From positions 49,847-113,846 of the forward strand of contig JBCFBK010000012.1 of the NCBI GenBank assembly GCA_038562555.1: DNA of 64,000 nucleotides, written 5' to 3'. Source of the DNA: JBCFBK01 sp038562555. GTDB lineage: Bacteria; Bacteroidota; Bacteroidia; Bacteroidales; Prolixibacteraceae. Positions within the stretch are counted from its first letter, which is position 1, and each line of letters opens with the position of its first letter. The position numbers were made by a program, and so were the translations under genes. Below, in pieces: positions 43,364-52,895 of the stretch. The notes under the pieces are model-generated. The model saw only the letters and a list, made by a program, of their open reading frames with translations. It made no database searches and was not told where the DNA came from.

Positions 43364-45135
43364 CAAACACCTTTCCATACTACTTCAGCCAGATCGGCGG
43401 TTTTCATGTCAGTTCCCTTGGTGAAGGTTTTCTTACAAAGCGGACAGGCGGTAATGAGCTGATCAGGTTTGAATGACCGGTATTCCTGCAGTACCTGATC
43501 ACGTATCTGATCACGTTCTTTCATGGTGATCCGGGTATTGGCCAGACTGCCGCCGCAACACCAGGCATCTTCCTTTTCGTGTGGCGTACGGATCAGGGAG
43601 ACGTAGTTGCTGAGCAGTTCCCGGGGTTGTTGATAAATCCCGCTTCCCCGCCCCAATTCGCACGGGTCGTGGTAAACTGCCTTGCCGGGCATGGAAAATG
43701 CAGGTAGAAGTCCTTGTCTGACAAGGCCAAGCAGATATTCGGAATGATGCATAACGGTCACTCCCGGCAAAACGTAGTCTTCATGAAAGACTTTGTAACA
43801 AATCGGGCAGGATACTACCAGCATCTTAGCCCCTGATGCCAATATTTTTTCGCTGTTATTGACGATCAGTTTATGTGCCGCTTCATATTGCCCGGCCTGT
43901 ATGAGGGGACGTCCGCAACAGGGGGCTTTGTGCTCGTCCATGAACCAGTAATCCACTTTTGCATAATCCAGCAGTTGCTGCATGGCTTTTTTGATGGAAG
44001 GGGTAAGGTGGGTCATGCATCCGGCAAAATAGATTACCTCAGCATGCGGACTCGGACCGTTTCTTAGATAATCGTAGGTGGAATTGTATTCGATGGTTGA
44101 GGCAATCCGCTGGGTGATGCGCAGATCATTCAGGTCGAGACCCACCGGACAGTCCTTCTGGCACCGTCCGCAAAGCAGGCAGTTGAATAACTGTTCATCC
44201 CTCAGCCGTCTCCCTCTGATTTGTTTGAGTACATAAACTGACTGGGAATTTCTGATATTGGCATGGTTCATCTGACAACTGTCCAGGCAGATCCCGCAGC
44301 GGGAACAGGAAAAGACCTGTACGCGCGTATATCCGTCAATGTGCTTTTTGGAGCGTACGCCGTATTTGCGGAGAAAGATGAGCAGTACTTCAACGGGAAT
44401 GTGCATGTAACGGGAAAATGGCATGGCTGCGAAGAACATGCCCAGTGAAATGGAATAAGCCCACCAGACGACCGGTTCTGCAGGTTGAAGCGTAAACACC
44501 GATACCAGCATGTTTCCCGCGGTCTGGGTGAGGAAACTCCCGTTTTCATGCAAGCCTGCGGTGATACTTTCGGCTGCCAGCCGCAGGGGAAAGATCAGCC
44601 AAAGCGCTGTGAGCGCAATCCGGTCGCCCGCTTTCATTTTCGTCGTTCTTTTCATGCCAAAGCCACGGCTGCTGAACCGCTTGTACCAGGCGAGTGCAAC
44701 GCCCGAAAGGACCAGCAGCAACAGGAAGTCCATCAGGGCAGCGAAAAAACGGGCCGTAAAGCCTGCGGGGATGCCGGGTTCGGCATAGCGGAAAAAAATG
44801 GACTTCCAGAAAGGAAAGGATAGCGTGCGATAATGGAGAACTGCTTCGATATGGCCGGCGACAATCAGTAAAAACCAGCCAAAGGCAAGGCTTGCATGCA
44901 TGTACCCCAGTCGGAGGTTCTTGCGGAAGATCTTCCGGTGAAGCAGACCTTCCATGATAATTTCTCCGGCTGCCTGCAGTGTTTTCCGGCCGGGTAGGTT
45001 TTTGATGATCCGGATTTTGTCGGTCTTCGAGAGGCCTGTAATCCAGATAACAGTAACAACCAGGAGAAAGCAAAGGATGTAGAGTAACCCAATGGTGAAA
45101 GGCAGGACAAAAGGCGGAGGTGTTTCCATAATCAC
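43258..45135 (-). CDS. Membrane Fe-S protein, HdrE/HdrD (QmoC-like) fusion
   Basis: The protein has 625 residues. The N-terminal part (1-270) has about six membrane helices with conserved His in LGYMHASLAFGWFL and RYMHIPVE, as in b-type cytochrome HdrE/NarI domains. Then come two 4Fe-4S motifs, CSRCGICLDSCQ and CLLCGRCQKDCPVG, and two CCG-type domains (CCGRPLIQAG, CCGGSLANTRI) as in HdrD. It should exchange electrons between quinones and the soluble Hdr subunits. It starts 4 bases inside the upstream HdrC2 gene. The last 35 residues are an unusual tail read from the antisense of the YiiX gene. Confidence 0.82.
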   Translation of the reverse strand: MIMETPPPFVLPFTIGLLYILCFLLVVTVIWITGLSKTDKIRIIKNLPGRKTLQAAGEIIMEGLLHRKIFRKNLRLGYMHASLAFGWFLLIVAGHIEAVLHYRTLSFPFWKSIFFRYAEPGIPAGFTARFFAALMDFLLLLVLSGVALAWYKRFSSRGFGMKRTTKMKAGDRIALTALWLIFPLRLAAESITAGLHENGSFLTQTAGNMLVSVFTLQPAEPVVWWAYSISLGMFFAAMPFSRYMHIPVEVLLIFLRKYGVRSKKHIDGYTRVQVFSCSRCGICLDSCQMNHANIRNSQSVYVLKQIRGRRLRDEQLFNCLLCGRCQKDCPVGLDLNDLRITQRIASTIEYNSTYDYLRNGPSPHAEVIYFAGCMTHLTPSIKKAMQQLLDYAKVDYWFMDEHKAPCCGRPLIQAGQYEAAHKLIVNNSEKILASGAKMLVVSCPICYKVFHEDYVLPGVTVMHHSEYLLGLVRQGLLPAFSMPGKAVYHDPCELGRGSGIYQQPRELLSNYVSLIRTPHEKEDAWCCGGSLANTRITMKERDQIRDQVLQEYRSFKPDQLITACPLCKKTFTKGTDMKTADLAEVVWKGVCQSKTIPRRSSFDEAAIPLGLQPGKPSGISIPSLR

Positions 45136-45476
45136 TTAGCTTCTGCGTTTAACTTCACGATCCCCTTTTTGAGAAGCAGGATCACATGACGAATACTGAT
45201 GCCACGGGGACATACCAGCAGGCATTTTCCACAGAGCATGCACTTGTCAATCTCTTTCGCAAGCCCGGCGATTTCTCCGCGACGCAGGAGCAGGTTCAGT
45301 TTCCTGACGTTAAAATCGATCAGGTTGCCCGCATTGCAGGTTGCCGTGCAGCCTCCACATGACAGGCACGTCCTGAAGGACGGTTCCTGCTCCAGTACCT
45401 CCGTCAGCAACCGGCCGTCGAACTGGTCAAAGTCGACCGTTCGCGGGCTTATCAGTTTAAATCCAAATTCGTTCAT
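45132..45476 (-). CDS. HdrC-like 4Fe-4S dicluster subunit (second copy)
   Basis: The protein has 114 residues from ATG 45476 (MNEFGFKLISPRTVDF), with GGGAAAG-like purine sequence just upstream; a further in-frame ATG ten codons earlier is possible. CLSCGGCTATCNAG and CMLCGKCLLVCPRG are two 4Fe-4S sites. It should relay electrons between the flavin subunit and the membrane HdrE/D protein. It overlaps hdrA by 20 bases and the membrane gene by 4. Confidence 0.83.
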   Translation of the reverse strand: MNEFGFKLISPRTVDFDQFDGRLLTEVLEQEPSFRTCLSCGGCTATCNAGNLIDFNVRKLNLLLRRGEIAGLAKEIDKCMLCGKCLLVCPRGISIRHVILLLKKGIVKLNAEAK

Positions 45477-46528
45477 CTTTCCCGGTTTGAAGATACTGAT
45501 GCACATCGAGCGCCGCCGATCGGGCGTGTTCCAGGGTTTCGTCGACCGTCATGGGGCCGGTGCAGCTGCCCGCCAGAAAAATCCCTTGGCGCGATGATCT
45601 GTTTTTGTAAAGATGGGGGTCGCCAACCCGGAGAAAGCCGTTCGGCTCACGTTCAAGCCCGAAGAGGGAGGCCATGGCAGACGTTTCCTTTCCGGCCACC
45701 ATGCCGACCAGCAGAATAACCAGATCAACGTTCATTTTGAGGGGCCGCCCCGACAGGGTGTCTTCGGCCTTGATGAGTAAAGTCTCGTCCTGGTTTTCAG
45801 AAGCTTCCGACAGGCGGCCCCGGATAAACTGGATGTTGTATTTTTCCTGTGCTTCGCGGTACAACGCTTCGTAAGCGAGGCCAAACATCCGGAGATCCAT
45901 GTAAAAGCAGAAGATTTCAGCATCGGGCAATTGCTTTGCCATTTCAATGGCCTGTTTTACTCCGGTTATACAGCAGACTTTTGAACAGTGGTGATGGCCC
46001 GATTTTTCATCGCGTGAACCCACACAATGGATGATGGCAATACGGGCAGGCTTGTTTCCCTTTGAAGTGGTAATCGTACGGCCATTCCTGAAAATCTCCT
46101 CCAAATCGACCGATGTCAGGACATTTTCATAAATTGANNNNNNNNNNATAAATTGAATAACCATATTCTTCCTTTCTTGCGGCGTTAAATGTATCAAATC
46201 CTGTGCTGATCACCACTGCATCGGCGATCAATTGATCGCCGGCTGTGGTTTTCACGGCAAAAGAACCATGATTGCCAATCACATCGCAAACAGAAGTATT
46301 GCCCAATGTGCGGAAGGTATTCATTGGTCTGTTTTGCCGGAGGAAATCAGTTATTTTGCCGGCCGGTTTGCCATCGGGGAACAAGTGGTGCCAGTTATTG
46401 AGCTTTCCTCCCGTATGACCGGTTTTTTCGAGCAGGATGACCTCATAGCCCAGGCTGGCAAGAACGGATGAAACTTCTGTTCCGGCTATGCCTCCGCCAA
46501 TGGTGACTATTTTTTTCCGTGGGTTCAT
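45457..46528 (-). CDS. HdrA-like FAD protein (crossing an assembly gap)
   Basis: The frame is broken only by ten N. Both flanks carry ATAAATTGA; dropping the N and one copy joins the halves in frame at EEYGYSIYENVLTSVDLEE, giving about 350 residues. The N-terminus has the dinucleotide motif TIGGGIAGTEVSSVL. The centre has IHCVGSRD and CSKVCCITGVKQA, and the C-terminus GIFLAGSCTGPMTVDET, all typical HdrA. It lacks the long extensions of methanogen HdrA, as in QmoA-like proteins. It should carry the FAD of the complex. Confidence 0.85.
46138..46147. other. Scaffold gap (10 N) inside the HdrA gene
   Basis: Ten N are flanked on both sides by ATAAATTGA (46129-46137 and 46148-46156). The duplicated flank suggests two contig ends that overlap by nine bases and were not merged. 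Confidence 0.9.
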
Positions 46529-46548
46529 GTTATTGTATTTTTCCGGGT

Positions 46549-47640
46549 TTATTCATGGATCGATTCCGTGGCAGCCGTTTGAAAGCAGGCCGGCAGTGAG
46601 GGCTTCCCAAGATTTTTCCCATTTTCTCCTTTAAATTTCAGTGAAGGGTCGTATTGAATTCCCATTTTCCGAAGCAACGGTTCACAGTCGGTCTGGTGCA
46701 TTTGCAGTCCAAGATCCCAGGGGTCATAGCCCAATACAAGTCCCGCGAGTTCTTCGTAGGTCAACACAGGGATTCCCTCTTTTCCGGGCCCATATGTTTT
46801 GCCTTCCATCTCGCCGATCACGTATTGCCATTTGTCGAGGAACATGGCGCAGCCCGGACAATTGCAGATGATCGCATCGGGGTGGTAAGGTTCCATCGAA
46901 TCGAATTTTTTCCGCGAGTTTGAAACCGAATAACCCCTGTTAGCCATGATCAGGTATTGGCGAAATCCGAAACCACAGCAATGCCGCCTTTCAGGATAAT
47001 CGATCACGTTGCCTCCCCACGATTCGATCATCCCGCTCAGCACGCTGGAGAATTCAGCTCCGCCTATCCCCTTGCCGGGAAATATCTTGGCATAATGGCA
47101 GCCGATATGCTCAACGATTTTAAGTGGCTGACCTGTTTGCTGGTTGATCAGCCTGTATTTTTGAAGGGAGGCAATTTTACCTCTGAAATGATAAATGATG
47201 TCGCTGCAGTGAGATACATTTTCAGGCAATTCAAATTCTCTTCCCGTTGCTTTCCACAAAATCTCCCGGGTCTTTGCTTCTTCCTCCGGAAATTCCTTCC
47301 AGGTTTCAAGAATCTCCGAATAGATGCCAAAGGAGGTCACGCACGAAACAGCTGCGTTTTTATAACCGGCCTTTGTCATTAGGGAGAACTGCCGGGCAGC
47401 GATCGCCTGAAGCGTTTCGAAGGGCAGCAGATCGGAGTGGTAGGCAATGCCGCCGCAGGTCGTATGCGACGGGTCATCAAACACATCCTTGTGCAATTCA
47501 TCTTTCATGATTTGCAGAAAAGCGCGTTCCGATCCCGGGAAGAAATTCTGACGGATGCAGCTTCTGAGATAATAGAAATGGTCATCAGGGATCAGTTTCT
47601 GATAATCATTCCATATGCTGATTTTTGATTGCGGTTTCAT
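46549..47640 (-). CDS. HdrB-like CCG-domain subunit
   Basis: The protein has 363 residues. Two cysteine-rich CCG regions are visible: around TTCGGI...SCVTSFG, and GCHYAKIFPGKG...RHCCGFG...CNCPGCAMFLD. In heterodisulfide reductases this subunit carries the two noncubane 4Fe-4S clusters that reduce a disulfide or similar substrate. The N-terminus FYYLRSCIRQNFFPGSE is HdrB-like. It lies 20 bases upstream of hdrA on the same strand. Confidence 0.85.
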   Translation of the reverse strand: MKPQSKISIWNDYQKLIPDDHFYYLRSCIRQNFFPGSERAFLQIMKDELHKDVFDDPSHTTCGGIAYHSDLLPFETLQAIAARQFSLMTKAGYKNAAVSCVTSFGIYSEILETWKEFPEEEAKTREILWKATGREFELPENVSHCSDIIYHFRGKIASLQKYRLINQQTGQPLKIVEHIGCHYAKIFPGKGIGGAEFSSVLSGMIESWGGNVIDYPERRHCCGFGFRQYLIMANRGYSVSNSRKKFDSMEPYHPDAIICNCPGCAMFLDKWQYVIGEMEGKTYGPGKEGIPVLTYEELAGLVLGYDPWDLGLQMHQTDCEPLLRKMGIQYDPSLKFKGENGKNLGKPSLPACFQTAATESIHE

Positions 47641-47671
47641 GAAGAAAAAGTTACCATTTAACCATTAATAT

Positions 47672-47805
47672 TAGACCCAAGACAGAAGAAGTCGCAAATA
47701 GTTAGTCATTAGTCGTAAGACCGGAAACGCAATACCGAAGATTTTCTTTTTTTTCGGTCTCCCTGTTCCGGTTTCCTCTATGCCTCGTGCTCCATGCTCT
47801 ATGCG
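47672..47805. repeat. Modular intergenic repeat between HdrB and HdrC
   Basis: AGACCCAAGACAGAAG, AGTCGCAAATAGTTAGTCAT, TAGTCGTAAGACCGG, then CGGTCTCCCTGTTCCGG and ATGCCTCGTGCTCC. It lies within an otherwise tight five-gene cluster and spreads the first two genes 169 bases apart. Confidence 0.6.
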
Positions 47806-47809
47806 TCCT

Positions 47810-48496
47810 TCAGGAGCTTTCATAAACATGTTTAAAATACCGTTCCATTCCGCCATTTTCATCCACCAGTCCCATTTCGGCGGCTTTTTTCCGACTCGCA
47901 TTTTCAATGTTTTCAAGAAATACGGTGCCACCTGACTCATCAAAGATAGCGCCGAGTTCAGTCAATATCCCGCCGGAAATTTTTCGCAGGGCACCCGCGC
48001 CTTCCCGATCCAGATTGGCTCCCAAACGATGATACAGGTCTTTCCGGTTTTCAAAGACCCATTGCCATACAGGCCCCTGTTCCGGATGCATTTCGGGTTT
48101 TACGCTGTCGGGATGAATGCAGTAACCGCGATGGAGAATATTTTCGATCAGGACTTTTTTTAAGGCATACTGCTGGCGCCCGTGCCGGCTTTCCGTGAAA
48201 TAGCCAAGTTGCTGGGAGAGCTTGCGGAGGGTATTAATAATTAGTCCCGGGCAATTACCGCGGGGACACCTGGTTTTGCATGACATACATTGCCCGCAGT
48301 ACCAGATCGTTTCGCTGCGCAACAGCTTTTCAATCTGTTCTTCACTGCGGGACTGCACTTCAACAGCGATCATGCGCGGATCATAATCAAAGAATTCGGC
48401 AGCCGGGCAAATAGCTGTGCATACGCCGCAGTTCATACAGGCTTTCAGCCCTTCAATAAAGCGTACATCCTCCCGTAATTGATCGTATAGTTTCAT
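47810..48496 (-). CDS. HdrC-like 4Fe-4S dicluster subunit
   Basis: The protein has 228 residues. CMNCGVCTAICPA and CGQCMSCKTRCPRG bind two 4Fe-4S clusters. An unusual longer C-terminus (about 110-228) is helical and has no cysteine cluster. It heads the cluster; the promoter must lie in the 112-base gap to the histidine kinase gene. It should pass electrons between HdrA and HdrB. Confidence 0.84.
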   Translation of the reverse strand: MKLYDQLREDVRFIEGLKACMNCGVCTAICPAAEFFDYDPRMIAVEVQSRSEEQIEKLLRSETIWYCGQCMSCKTRCPRGNCPGLIINTLRKLSQQLGYFTESRHGRQQYALKKVLIENILHRGYCIHPDSVKPEMHPEQGPVWQWVFENRKDLYHRLGANLDREGAGALRKISGGILTELGAIFDESGGTVFLENIENASRKKAAEMGLVDENGGMERYFKHVYESS

Positions 48497-48608
48497 GGTC
48501 GACCGCTTTTTAAAGTAAAGCTACATCAGCGGCAGTCAACCTGAAACAGCATAAAGGCCTATTCCTGCTACGTTTTTTTGCGTATAATAATGAACTATGT
48601 TTTCTTAT

Positions 48609-51600
48609 TTATTGATCATTTTCCGGCCGGTACACAGGTAATTCGATATAGAAGGCTGTTCCTTTGCCCATGGCAGTCTCGTACCAGATCCTTCCCTGGA
48701 AAGTCTCTACGATCTTCATAACAATGGCCAGTCCGAGTCCCATGCCACTGGTTTTGGTGGTAAAGTTCGGCTGAAACATCTGTGGCCGGATTTCCTCCGG
48801 GATTCCGGTCCCGTTATCGCGAACCGTGATGATAGTATAATTGCCGCTTACCGAAAGACTGACGGTAATTTTTCCTTTCCGGTCGGGCGGAATTGATTGC
48901 ATGGCATTTTTGATCAGGTTGATGAGAGCCCTGGAGAGTTGTTCCTTGTCAGCATCGATCTTGACTTCGGCCAGACCATTCAACTCGATCATAAACGTCA
49001 TCTGATTATTCGACTCGAACAGGGCAACTACATCCTGGAGCTTTTCCGCCAGATTAAAAATCTCATTTCGGGTCTTGGGAATTTTTGCAAAATTTGAAAA
49101 TTCGGTGGCAATATCAGAAAGGGTATCAATTTGTTCAATTAGTGTTCGGGTAACCCGGTTGAAAAAATCGTCGTAGTGTGGGCTGTTTTCTTCCTTTGCA
49201 CGCTGCAGATACTGTATATTGAGTTTCATCGGGGTGAGCGGATTCTTGATTTCATGCGCCACCTGTTTTGCCATTTCCCGCCATGCCAGTTCCCTTTCGC
49301 TGCGGGCCAGCAATTCTGCGCTATCGGCGAGTTCGTCGACCTTCCGGTTGTATTCAGTTACAAGGGCTCCGATTTCGTCGTCTCCCCCATAACTGATCTG
49401 CTCGTTTTTCTTATCGAGTTGAATACCTTTTAATTTCTCCCGGATCAGGCTAAGCGGCTGGGTGATCTTATTGGCAAGCAGCACTGCAACGATGACGCTG
49501 CCGAAAAACAGCAGAACATACAGGTTGATGAAAGCAACAATGAAGGTCGAAATTTCCTGTCTGAGTTCGTCTCCCCTGGAAAAATGGGGTAAGTTGATGA
49601 AGCCGAGATATGAACCCTGATTGTTGATAATCGGCTCATAAATCGACATGAATGCCAGATCACCAATTTCTTCAGGCTGGATATAGCGGATCCGGTAATT
49701 TTTAGTCAGTTCATAAAATGCTTTCGAGTTCATCCGGTCTGAGATAATCCCCCGGTTTATAATTTCGGGACGCGAAGAAGCGATCATTTTTCCGTCGGTC
49801 CCGTAAATATTGATGTCGGTTAAAAAAATGTTGGAGAGGTTGCCAAGCTCACTCCAGAGCCAATTCCGGATTTCCGGAGTAAAATCGTTTACCGTATTCA
49901 GCCGGATATTTATTTCTTCGGCGATGGCTTTCATTTTTTCATTCAGATTATCCTGGTGCCGGTTAACGTATTCACGTGAATTATAGTAAATAGTACCCGC
50001 AGCTACGACCAAAAGGGATATTAGAACCACCGTAATGATTGCTGCCTGAATGCGAAATTTGAGATCGTAGCTAAAAGCCTTATTCCGGTAATCCGGGTTA
50101 CCCATAAAAACCAGCGCGAGCGTCAGTATAAAATAGAAAACGAACAAGTAAGGAAAGGAAACCAGGTAATCGAGTACCCTAAACGAAGGCCTGCTGACAA
50201 TAATGTAGTTATCGTTCCCAAGGCTGTAGATGAGATGGTCATACTTATCCCATTCCTTAAAGGTGAATTCTGTCGTTGCCCGGCCTTCAGTATAAGGACT
50301 GATATAAAAATTGTAAGGATATTCTCCGTTTAAATAGACCAGTTGCTTATTGTAATATTTGGCATAGGAATAGTGTTTATAACGGTTAGGCTCCTTCAGT
50401 GAATTATCGAGCAAAAGTTCCGGAAATCCGATTCCCTCAGGAAGAAGCCTTGACTGCAGGTCGATGAAGATGGATACGCCAAGTGAATCAGAAGACAAGG
50501 GATAGAATAACTTGCCAAAATAGGAAATCCGTCCGTTCATGTTCTCCATATAATAAAAGCCTGTACCTGGGATTTGCATCCCATTTTCCCGCACCATCGA
50601 ATCAAAGTATGGAAAACACGGAACGATCCTGTCGTCGGGTTCAACCAGCAGACTGTCGGAGCCGTCGCATGTCGTAATTTGAATCTCATACTTTCGCAGG
50701 TATCCGCTGAAATATTCCTGACTCAGGTATTCCTCGAGATTTTTGTAAGGAGGGGTGAGCAAAAAGGGTATGATGGAATCAACCCTGATTTGCTGTTGTA
50801 TTTCAGTAAGTACAATTTCTGCTGCAGGATCGTGTTCGGAGTATTTGGTGATGGCCATCAATTTCTGGATCTCCTGACGGCGGGCGTCATTGTGGTTTTG
50901 GATGATAATGAGTGAAAAGAAGGTGAAAAGGGCCACAAAGAAGATCAGATACGAAAGGGATGAATGCCTGACCTGGGATTTTTGAAGGGCGACCTCTGAG
51001 AAACCGATCAGTAAAAAAAGACCGGCCATGTATAAATAGCTGTTTTTTAGTGTAATGGAAAGAACGGAAACGACAGCCAGCAGGACAGCATGAGTGATCA
51101 GGAATTTCTTCCGGGCTAACCGTTCCCCTGCTGCCTTGATGATTTTCAGGTGAAGTAATGAAACAGAGAGGAGCAGTAAGGCAATGATCAGGTATCCGAC
51201 GATACTGTATAGGTTAATATCGTCGATCCGGTTAAGGTAGAAGGAAAAACTGCTGTTTCGAACAAGATTCTGGATGAGTGAATTGATTCCCGCGTATAAC
51301 AGGGCAACAAAAACAAACGCGGCGATCAACTCCTCGTCATTTTCTCCCCTGGTGAAGCTGAATTCCTCAGCCAGTGTATAACTCCAGAAAAAAATGAAAA
51401 TCGTTAGGAGGAGCAGGTCTCCCAGGGAGGGAAGTAAAAAGGAGCATGCATAAAGGGAGGGACTGAAAAGATCAAATGCGTAGCAAACCTGCGGAATTCT
51501 GAAAAGAACATGTACCCAATAAATGCAAAAAAGCACCAGACCCAGTATTAACGACCGCAGCATAAAGGGCTCGTGCCTGTAATTTAATTTTAAGAATGAC

Positions 51601-52301
51601 CTGATATAGAAAAGCGCGAGCAACAGTGCCAGAAAAAATAAAGCCGCGGGGAGATAAAGCTGTGTTTGTTCACATTTGATGCCATCGCCGGGCGCCAGAG
51701 AGAATAAATAGGCTCCGCTCCTGTCATGAATTCCAATCGCGTTTGCAGATGCCTCAGTTTGGATTTTATAATGGTCAGGCGTATTGAAGGCATTGGCAAA
51801 GCGGTTTGTAATGTATTCGTTTTGAATTGAATAATTCTCCTTAATGAGGATGAGACCGATTATCGACAGATTACCTGACGTTTTAACGGAACTTAAGTAA
51901 ACGCCGTTGGGAAGAAAAAGTACTTTTTCTTCGGTTGTTTGTTTCAGATAGGTTCGTTCAAAAGAAAACCGGTTGTTTGACCAGAATAGCAGCTTTTGAC
52001 CGTCGGTAATTAAAAAACCAAGCCCTTTTTTTTGATACAAGGCCGAGAGCTGCTGAAAGGCAGACTGAAAATCGCCATCAAAGCCGTCATCGCCGACTGT
52101 CCGGGCGACTTGATCCAGGCTTTGATCGAGAAGAGCCTGTTGTTTGTGCAGTTGAATCTCAAATTTTTTTGCGACCCTGATGGTTTGATCAGGATGAAAT
52201 AAATGATACTCGGTTATGAAACCGGCAACGACAAAAAAAACCGATAAAAGCAGCAGCAGATGCAGTTTTAAGTTTTTGTTGGCACTATTGGCTCGTTTCA
52301 T
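48609..52301 (-). CDS. Very large polytopic sensor histidine kinase
   Basis: The protein has about 1,230 residues from ATG 52301 (MKRANSANKNLKLHLLL); an ATG at 52316 is possible. I count about twelve membrane segments, with a first extracytoplasmic domain (about 45-200), a block of eight helices, a second outside domain (about 500-730), two helices, and a third outside domain before a last helix. A HAMP segment, the H-box VAHEIKNPLTPMKLNIQYL, and an HATPase domain (INLIKNAMQSIPPD, MGLGLAIVMKIVETFQGRI) follow. The kinase part is NtrY-like. No response regulator is adjacent. It overlaps the upstream rlmH gene. Confidence 0.85.
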   Translation of the reverse strand: MKRANSANKNLKLHLLLLLSVFFVVAGFITEYHLFHPDQTIRVAKKFEIQLHKQQALLDQSLDQVARTVGDDGFDGDFQSAFQQLSALYQKKGLGFLITDGQKLLFWSNNRFSFERTYLKQTTEEKVLFLPNGVYLSSVKTSGNLSIIGLILIKENYSIQNEYITNRFANAFNTPDHYKIQTEASANAIGIHDRSGAYLFSLAPGDGIKCEQTQLYLPAALFFLALLLALFYIRSFLKLNYRHEPFMLRSLILGLVLFCIYWVHVLFRIPQVCYAFDLFSPSLYACSFLLPSLGDLLLLTIFIFFWSYTLAEEFSFTRGENDEELIAAFVFVALLYAGINSLIQNLVRNSSFSFYLNRIDDINLYSIVGYLIIALLLLSVSLLHLKIIKAAGERLARKKFLITHAVLLAVVSVLSITLKNSYLYMAGLFLLIGFSEVALQKSQVRHSSLSYLIFFVALFTFFSLIIIQNHNDARRQEIQKLMAITKYSEHDPAAEIVLTEIQQQIRVDSIIPFLLTPPYKNLEEYLSQEYFSGYLRKYEIQITTCDGSDSLLVEPDDRIVPCFPYFDSMVRENGMQIPGTGFYYMENMNGRISYFGKLFYPLSSDSLGVSIFIDLQSRLLPEGIGFPELLLDNSLKEPNRYKHYSYAKYYNKQLVYLNGEYPYNFYISPYTEGRATTEFTFKEWDKYDHLIYSLGNDNYIIVSRPSFRVLDYLVSFPYLFVFYFILTLALVFMGNPDYRNKAFSYDLKFRIQAAIITVVLISLLVVAAGTIYYNSREYVNRHQDNLNEKMKAIAEEINIRLNTVNDFTPEIRNWLWSELGNLSNIFLTDINIYGTDGKMIASSRPEIINRGIISDRMNSKAFYELTKNYRIRYIQPEEIGDLAFMSIYEPIINNQGSYLGFINLPHFSRGDELRQEISTFIVAFINLYVLLFFGSVIVAVLLANKITQPLSLIREKLKGIQLDKKNEQISYGGDDEIGALVTEYNRKVDELADSAELLARSERELAWREMAKQVAHEIKNPLTPMKLNIQYLQRAKEENSPHYDDFFNRVTRTLIEQIDTLSDIATEFSNFAKIPKTRNEIFNLAEKLQDVVALFESNNQMTFMIELNGLAEVKIDADKEQLSRALINLIKNAMQSIPPDRKGKITVSLSVSGNYTIITVRDNGTGIPEEIRPQMFQPNFTTKTSGMGLGLAIVMKIVETFQGRIWYETAMGKGTAFYIELPVYRPENDQ

Positions 52302-52767
52302 GATGGTAAGGTTCACCTTTTAATATTGTCAATGCACGATACAACTGTTCGGAGAAAATCAGTCTCACCATTTGGTGAGAAAAGGTCATTCTCGATAAAC
52401 TGATTTTTGATGTGGCGGCATCAACCAATTTTTTTGAAAATCCATAGGGGCCTCCGATTATGAAAACCAGTGTTTTTGTTCCATCCAGCATTTTCTTTTC
52501 CAAAAATCGTGCAAATTCCGGCGATTTGAATTCTTTTCCCCGTTCATCGAGTAAGATTATTTCATCGGTGGGGTTTATCTGACTCAGTAGCAACTCTCCT
52601 TCCTTTTCTTTTTGGATCTCTTCCGGCAATCTGCGGGTATTTTTGATATCGGGGATTATCCGGTATTCAAAAGGCAGGTAGTGACTAATGCGCTCATGAT
52701 AAATACTGATCCCTTCCTGCAAATATGTTTTATCTGTTTTTCCAACTACAATAAGCTTTACCTTCAT
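52285..52767 (-). CDS. rlmH: 23S rRNA pseudouridine-1915 N3-methyltransferase
   Basis: The protein has 160 residues. It is a SPOUT methyltransferase: LDERGKEF, FIIGGPYGFS (SAM-binding knot loop), LSRMTFSHQMVRLIFSEQLY and the C-terminal KGEPYHHE are diagnostic. It methylates pseudouridine 1915 in helix 69 of the large subunit. Its 3' end overlaps the kinase gene by 17 bases. Confidence 0.96.
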   Translation of the reverse strand: MKVKLIVVGKTDKTYLQEGISIYHERISHYLPFEYRIIPDIKNTRRLPEEIQKEKEGELLLSQINPTDEIILLDERGKEFKSPEFARFLEKKMLDGTKTLVFIIGGPYGFSKKLVDAATSKISLSRMTFSHQMVRLIFSEQLYRALTILKGEPYHHETSQ

Positions 52768-52895
52768 AGAGATGTTCGTTACGGATGATCCATTGAAGAG
52801 TTTTAAATTTTATTAACTTTACAAAGTTATGCAACCTGTTTCATTAAATTCAGGAAGTTGGTACAATTTATGCTGTATCAAGATGTTTCAAAAAA

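Noticed and set aside
44485..44823. Frames opposite the membrane Hdr gene
   Set aside because: Antisense shadows of a GC-rich coding region.
47671..47943. Frame on the - strand across the repeat and HdrC 3' end
   Set aside because: Mostly made of the intergenic repeat plus another frame of the HdrC gene.
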